Source: Thermofilaceae archaeon
Lineage (GTDB): Archaea > Thermoproteota > Thermoprotei > Thermofilales > B69-G16
Assembly (NCBI GenBank): GCA_027017165.1
Contig: JALURF010000186.1
Location: 1-8,026 of the forward strand
Reading direction: 5' to 3'
Length of the DNA stretch: 8,026 nucleotides
Position 1 is the first letter of the stretch. Each line of letters begins with the position of its first letter. The notes beneath the pieces are model-generated. The model ran no database searches and had not been told where the DNA came from. It was given only the letters and a program-made list of their open reading frames with translations. Shown here piece by piece: positions 6,593 through 8,026 of this stretch. The position numbers and the translations under genes are program-made.

Positions 6593-6600
6593 ATTATAAG
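6593..6600 (-). promoter_or_regulatory. candidate TATA box of the wHTH-pncB-THEP1 operon
   Basis: On the minus strand this reads CTTATAAT. It predicts transcription starting near 6571 and a leader of about 23 bases that contains GAGGATGA before the wHTH ATG at 6548. It lies between the ribK stop and the wHTH start, so the operon may be transcribed separately from ribK. Confidence 0.45.
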
Positions 6601-6605
6601 TGTTA

Positions 6606-6619
6606 CTAGCGACTGCTAG
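6606..6619. repeat. small inverted repeat across the ribK stop codon
   Basis: CTAGC-GACT-GCTAG forms a 5-bp stem with a 4-base loop. It includes the ribK TAG stop (6616-6618) and ends 6 bases upstream of the next TATA box. It could be a weak hairpin at the end of ribK or a protein-binding palindrome. No T-run follows on the minus strand, so a terminator is not well supported. Confidence 0.35.
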
Positions 6620-7281
6620 AGAGATACTTCTACCCTAACTAAATCTCCATCTCTAAGTTTCAATTTCTCCCGTAAATTTACCGGAGCTATAATCTCAATT
6701 ACATCAGGTCCATAGTGAGTACGCTCTATAAGCAGTATCCCCCCTTTCACCGACCCGTTTATTAACGCTTTAAAACATTTAACACTTCCATAGCTCCTAC
6801 CCTTATTTACGAATCCCTCTATCAGAATGCCTCTCATAGACTCAAGCTTTTTGCGGTTTTTCATGCTTTCCGGCGTCAACCTGATGTTTAGGGTGCCGGG
6901 ATAAGGCTTAAAGCCTAGTTTCTCTATAAACTGTTTTTCATAAAATGGATGAGAAACATAGTATGCCCCTTCTCCTATGCCAGTGAAAACTCTGCCTTCC
7001 AGATTTAAGATACCGATTTCCCCTAATAAAACCTCGAGCTCGTGATGAAGAGATCGTAACACATCTTCCCCTCTTTGAGTTATCTTCACATATTGTCCCC
7101 TAGCCGTTAGCCTTCTGGCTATAAGCTCTTCCTTTTCTAATTCCTTAATTTTCCTATGTACACTCTGTCTCGAGACTCGGAGCTCTTTTGCTAGTTTTTT
7201 CGTAGAGATGAATATCTCCTTTCTAAGGGCTCCTAATCTAGCCAAGTTCAACAACAATTCAACGATCTCGTATTTTTTCAT
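6616..7281 (-). CDS. ribK: CTP-dependent riboflavin kinase with N-terminal winged helix (RibK/RbkR type)
   Basis: This 221-residue protein fuses a winged-helix domain (about 1-88) to an archaeal riboflavin kinase (about 90-221). The DNA-binding part shows STKKLAKELRVSRQSVHRKIKEL with wing LTARGQYVKITQRG. The kinase part has GIGEGAYYVSHPFY (101-114), LGFKPYPGTLNIRL (122-135; PGTLN is the nucleotide/metal region) and ERTHYGPDVIEIIAP (186-200), then LRDGDLVRV. The kinase uses CTP rather than ATP to convert riboflavin to FMN. Fusions of this type are described in archaea as RbkR, which also regulates riboflavin genes, so a dual enzyme/regulator role is likely but not shown here. GGTGA (7286-7290) lies 4 bases before the ATG. 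It is divergent from the archaemetzincin gene and 67 bases upstream of the NAD-salvage operon on the same strand. Confidence 0.93.
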   Translation of the reverse strand: MKKYEIVELLLNLARLGALRKEIFISTKKLAKELRVSRQSVHRKIKELEKEELIARRLTARGQYVKITQRGEDVLRSLHHELEVLLGEIGILNLEGRVFTGIGEGAYYVSHPFYEKQFIEKLGFKPYPGTLNIRLTPESMKNRKKLESMRGILIEGFVNKGRSYGSVKCFKALINGSVKGGILLIERTHYGPDVIEIIAPVNLREKLKLRDGDLVRVEVSL

Positions 7282-7308
7282 TCATTCACCACTATGCCAT
7301 AGCCGAAG

Positions 7309-7346
7309 CTTTAAATGATAATCCTCAACAATCCTTTAAAAGATAA
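7309..7346. repeat. tandem 13-bp repeats over the ribK promoter
   Basis: CTTTAAATGATAA (7309-7321) and CTTTAAAAGATAA (7334-7346) agree at 12 of 13 bases and are exactly 25 bases apart. On the minus strand each reads TTATC(A/T)TTTAAAG and holds a TATA-like TTTAAA, so they may be two alternative ribK promoters, two operator sites, or both. They also lie upstream of the divergent archaemetzincin gene. Confidence 0.45.
7310..7315 (-). promoter_or_regulatory. candidate TATA box of ribK
   Basis: TTTAAA on the minus strand, centred about 32 bases before the ATG at 7281. It predicts a start near 7287 and a leader of only about 6 bases, which would leave out part of GGTGA (7286-7290). Starting from the upstream copy at 7335-7340 would include the whole Shine-Dalgarno motif. 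Confidence 0.4.
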
Positions 7347-7360
7347 ACGCCAGCAATTAA

Positions 7361-7368
7361 TTAAATAT
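7361..7368 (+). promoter_or_regulatory. candidate TATA box of the archaemetzincin gene
   Basis: TTAAATAT is centred about 27 bases before the ATG at 7392, predicting a leaderless transcript. No Shine-Dalgarno motif precedes that ATG. Confidence 0.45.
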
Positions 7369-7391
7369 CTTAGAAATAAAATGATTCATTC

Positions 7392-7949
7392 ATGGAGAAT
7401 GAGATTTACCTCCTTTACCAAGCTAAAATTCATCCCAGCCTTGTTGAAGAACTAGCTACCGAGTTGAAGAAAGTGTACAATTTAGAAATTATCGTCGATG
7501 TACTTAAGCTAGAGCCTCCTCTTAGAGCTTATGATAGCACAAGACAACAGTATAACTCCGATATCCTGCTAGATTACTATGCTTCACATCTTAGAGCTGG
7601 TGGAAACAATAGAGTAGCCGTGCTTCTTGACGAAGACGCCTATGTCCCAGGCCTAAATTTCGTGTTTGGCGAAGCTCTGCCAGGATGGGGAGGTATAGTA
7701 TATCTGGCTAGGCTTAAAATTGGAATCTCGACGCTATCTTCGACGAGACTACTAGTTGAGAGAACTGTTAAGGAGGTAGTCCACGAGCTAGGGCACAGCT
7801 ATGGTCTAAGGCATTGTTCAAATCCTCGCTGTGTAATGTACTTTAGCAATTCAATAATGGATACTGATTATAAATCAATGTTTTATTGCAAAAGATGTAA
7901 AGACGTGTTGGATAACAGAGGTTTGAGGCATATTCTGAAGGAATATTAG
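7392..7949 (+). CDS. amzA: archaemetzincin-type zinc metalloprotease
   Basis: This 185-residue protein has the archaemetzincin zinc motif HELGHSYGLRHC: H131, H135 and H141 bind the catalytic zinc and E132 is the catalytic glutamate. Right after it comes the family-specific second metal site, a C-x4-C-x-M pattern (C142, C147, M149) completed by C166 and C169 in YCKRC. Archaemetzincins are small soluble proteins present in some archaea and vertebrates. The human relatives cleave peptides, but the archaeal substrate is unknown. There is no signal peptide, so it is probably cytosolic. The length is typical (about 180 residues) and all metal ligands are intact. The ATG at 7392 follows a TATA box at leaderless distance. 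It is divergent from ribK and overlaps by 3 bases the end of the convergent gene at the right edge. Confidence 0.93.
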   Translation: MENEIYLLYQAKIHPSLVEELATELKKVYNLEIIVDVLKLEPPLRAYDSTRQQYNSDILLDYYASHLRAGGNNRVAVLLDEDAYVPGLNFVFGEALPGWGGIVYLARLKIGISTLSSTRLLVERTVKEVVHELGHSYGLRHCSNPRCVMYFSNSIMDTDYKSMFYCKRCKDVLDNRGLRHILKEY

Positions 7950-8026
7950 AAGCCGGATAACTGCTTCAATATAGGGAATTCATTAACCACATCTACTGTT
8001 ACTAAGTCCCATATAATTCCGGGCGG
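7946..8026 (-). CDS. C-terminal end of an unidentified protein (cut by the window edge)
   Basis: The minus strand is open from the right edge to a TAA at 7946-7948, giving the last 26 residues of a protein: PPGIIWDLVTVDV, then VNEFPILKQLSGF. Composition and codons look normal for the neighbourhood, and this is the only gene-like reading of the final 77 bases. The stop overlaps the archaemetzincin TAG by two bases, a compact tail-to-tail arrangement like others in the window. I do not recognise the family from so short a piece. It could be a chance open frame. Confidence 0.45.
   Translation of the reverse strand, partial: PPGIIWDLVTVDVVNEFPILKQLSGF

Noticed and set aside
6415..6609. Plus-strand 64-residue open frame opposite the wHTH gene
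   Set aside because: The minus strand encodes a clear winged helix here; the plus frame has no recognisable features.
1..8026. Mobile element, defence system or CRISPR array
   Set aside because: No transposase, integrase, cas gene, toxin-antitoxin pair, long repeat or spacer pattern was found; the genes are consistent housekeeping and cofactor genes with uniform codon use.

Overview
The window looks like chromosomal DNA from a thermophilic archaeon, most likely a crenarchaeal (Thermoproteota-type) lineage; this placement is inferred from gene content only. The evidence is an archaeal XPD-type Fe-S helicase, a RadB-like RecA-fold ATPase, a CTP-dependent riboflavin kinase with a winged-helix domain, an archaeal-type nicotinate phosphoribosyltransferase with a zinc ribbon, a THEP1 NTPase and an archaemetzincin. 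Arg is mostly AGA/AGG, Ile is often ATA, genes are tightly packed, and several starts lie 24-30 bases after a TATA box, as expected for leaderless archaeal transcripts. I see no insertion sequence, CRISPR array, tRNA or rRNA.

Left part (1-3583): a RadB-like ATPase gene leaves the window on the minus strand. About 100 bases separate it from a divergent plus-strand pair: an XPD/Rad3 helicase, then a NusB-NSUN RNA cytosine-5 methyltransferase whose start overlaps or abuts the helicase stop. The first two suggest DNA repair or recombination; the third acts on RNA.

Middle (3584-4523): a small, very basic hypothetical protein on the minus strand converges on the methyltransferase with an 8-base gap. 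It shares a promoter region with a divergent YkgJ-like cysteine-cluster protein.

Right-middle (4524-7281, minus strand): ribK lies first, followed after 67 bases by an apparent three-gene operon: a short ArsR-like winged-helix protein, nicotinate phosphoribosyltransferase (pncB) and a THEP1 NTPase. The operon genes overlap by 25 bases or are 4 bases apart, with Shine-Dalgarno motifs inside the upstream genes. Flavin and NAD cofactor genes therefore sit together, each next to or fused to a winged-helix domain. Short direct repeats near both promoters are candidate operators.

Right end (7392-8026): an archaemetzincin gene is divergent from ribK and ends against the C-terminus of an unidentified minus-strand gene. 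The window is mostly ordinary housekeeping sequence. The most interesting points are the possible NAD/flavin regulatory unit with its repeats, the uncharacterised basic protein, and the altered motif IV in the methyltransferase. No stretch longer than 300 bases lacks a gene.
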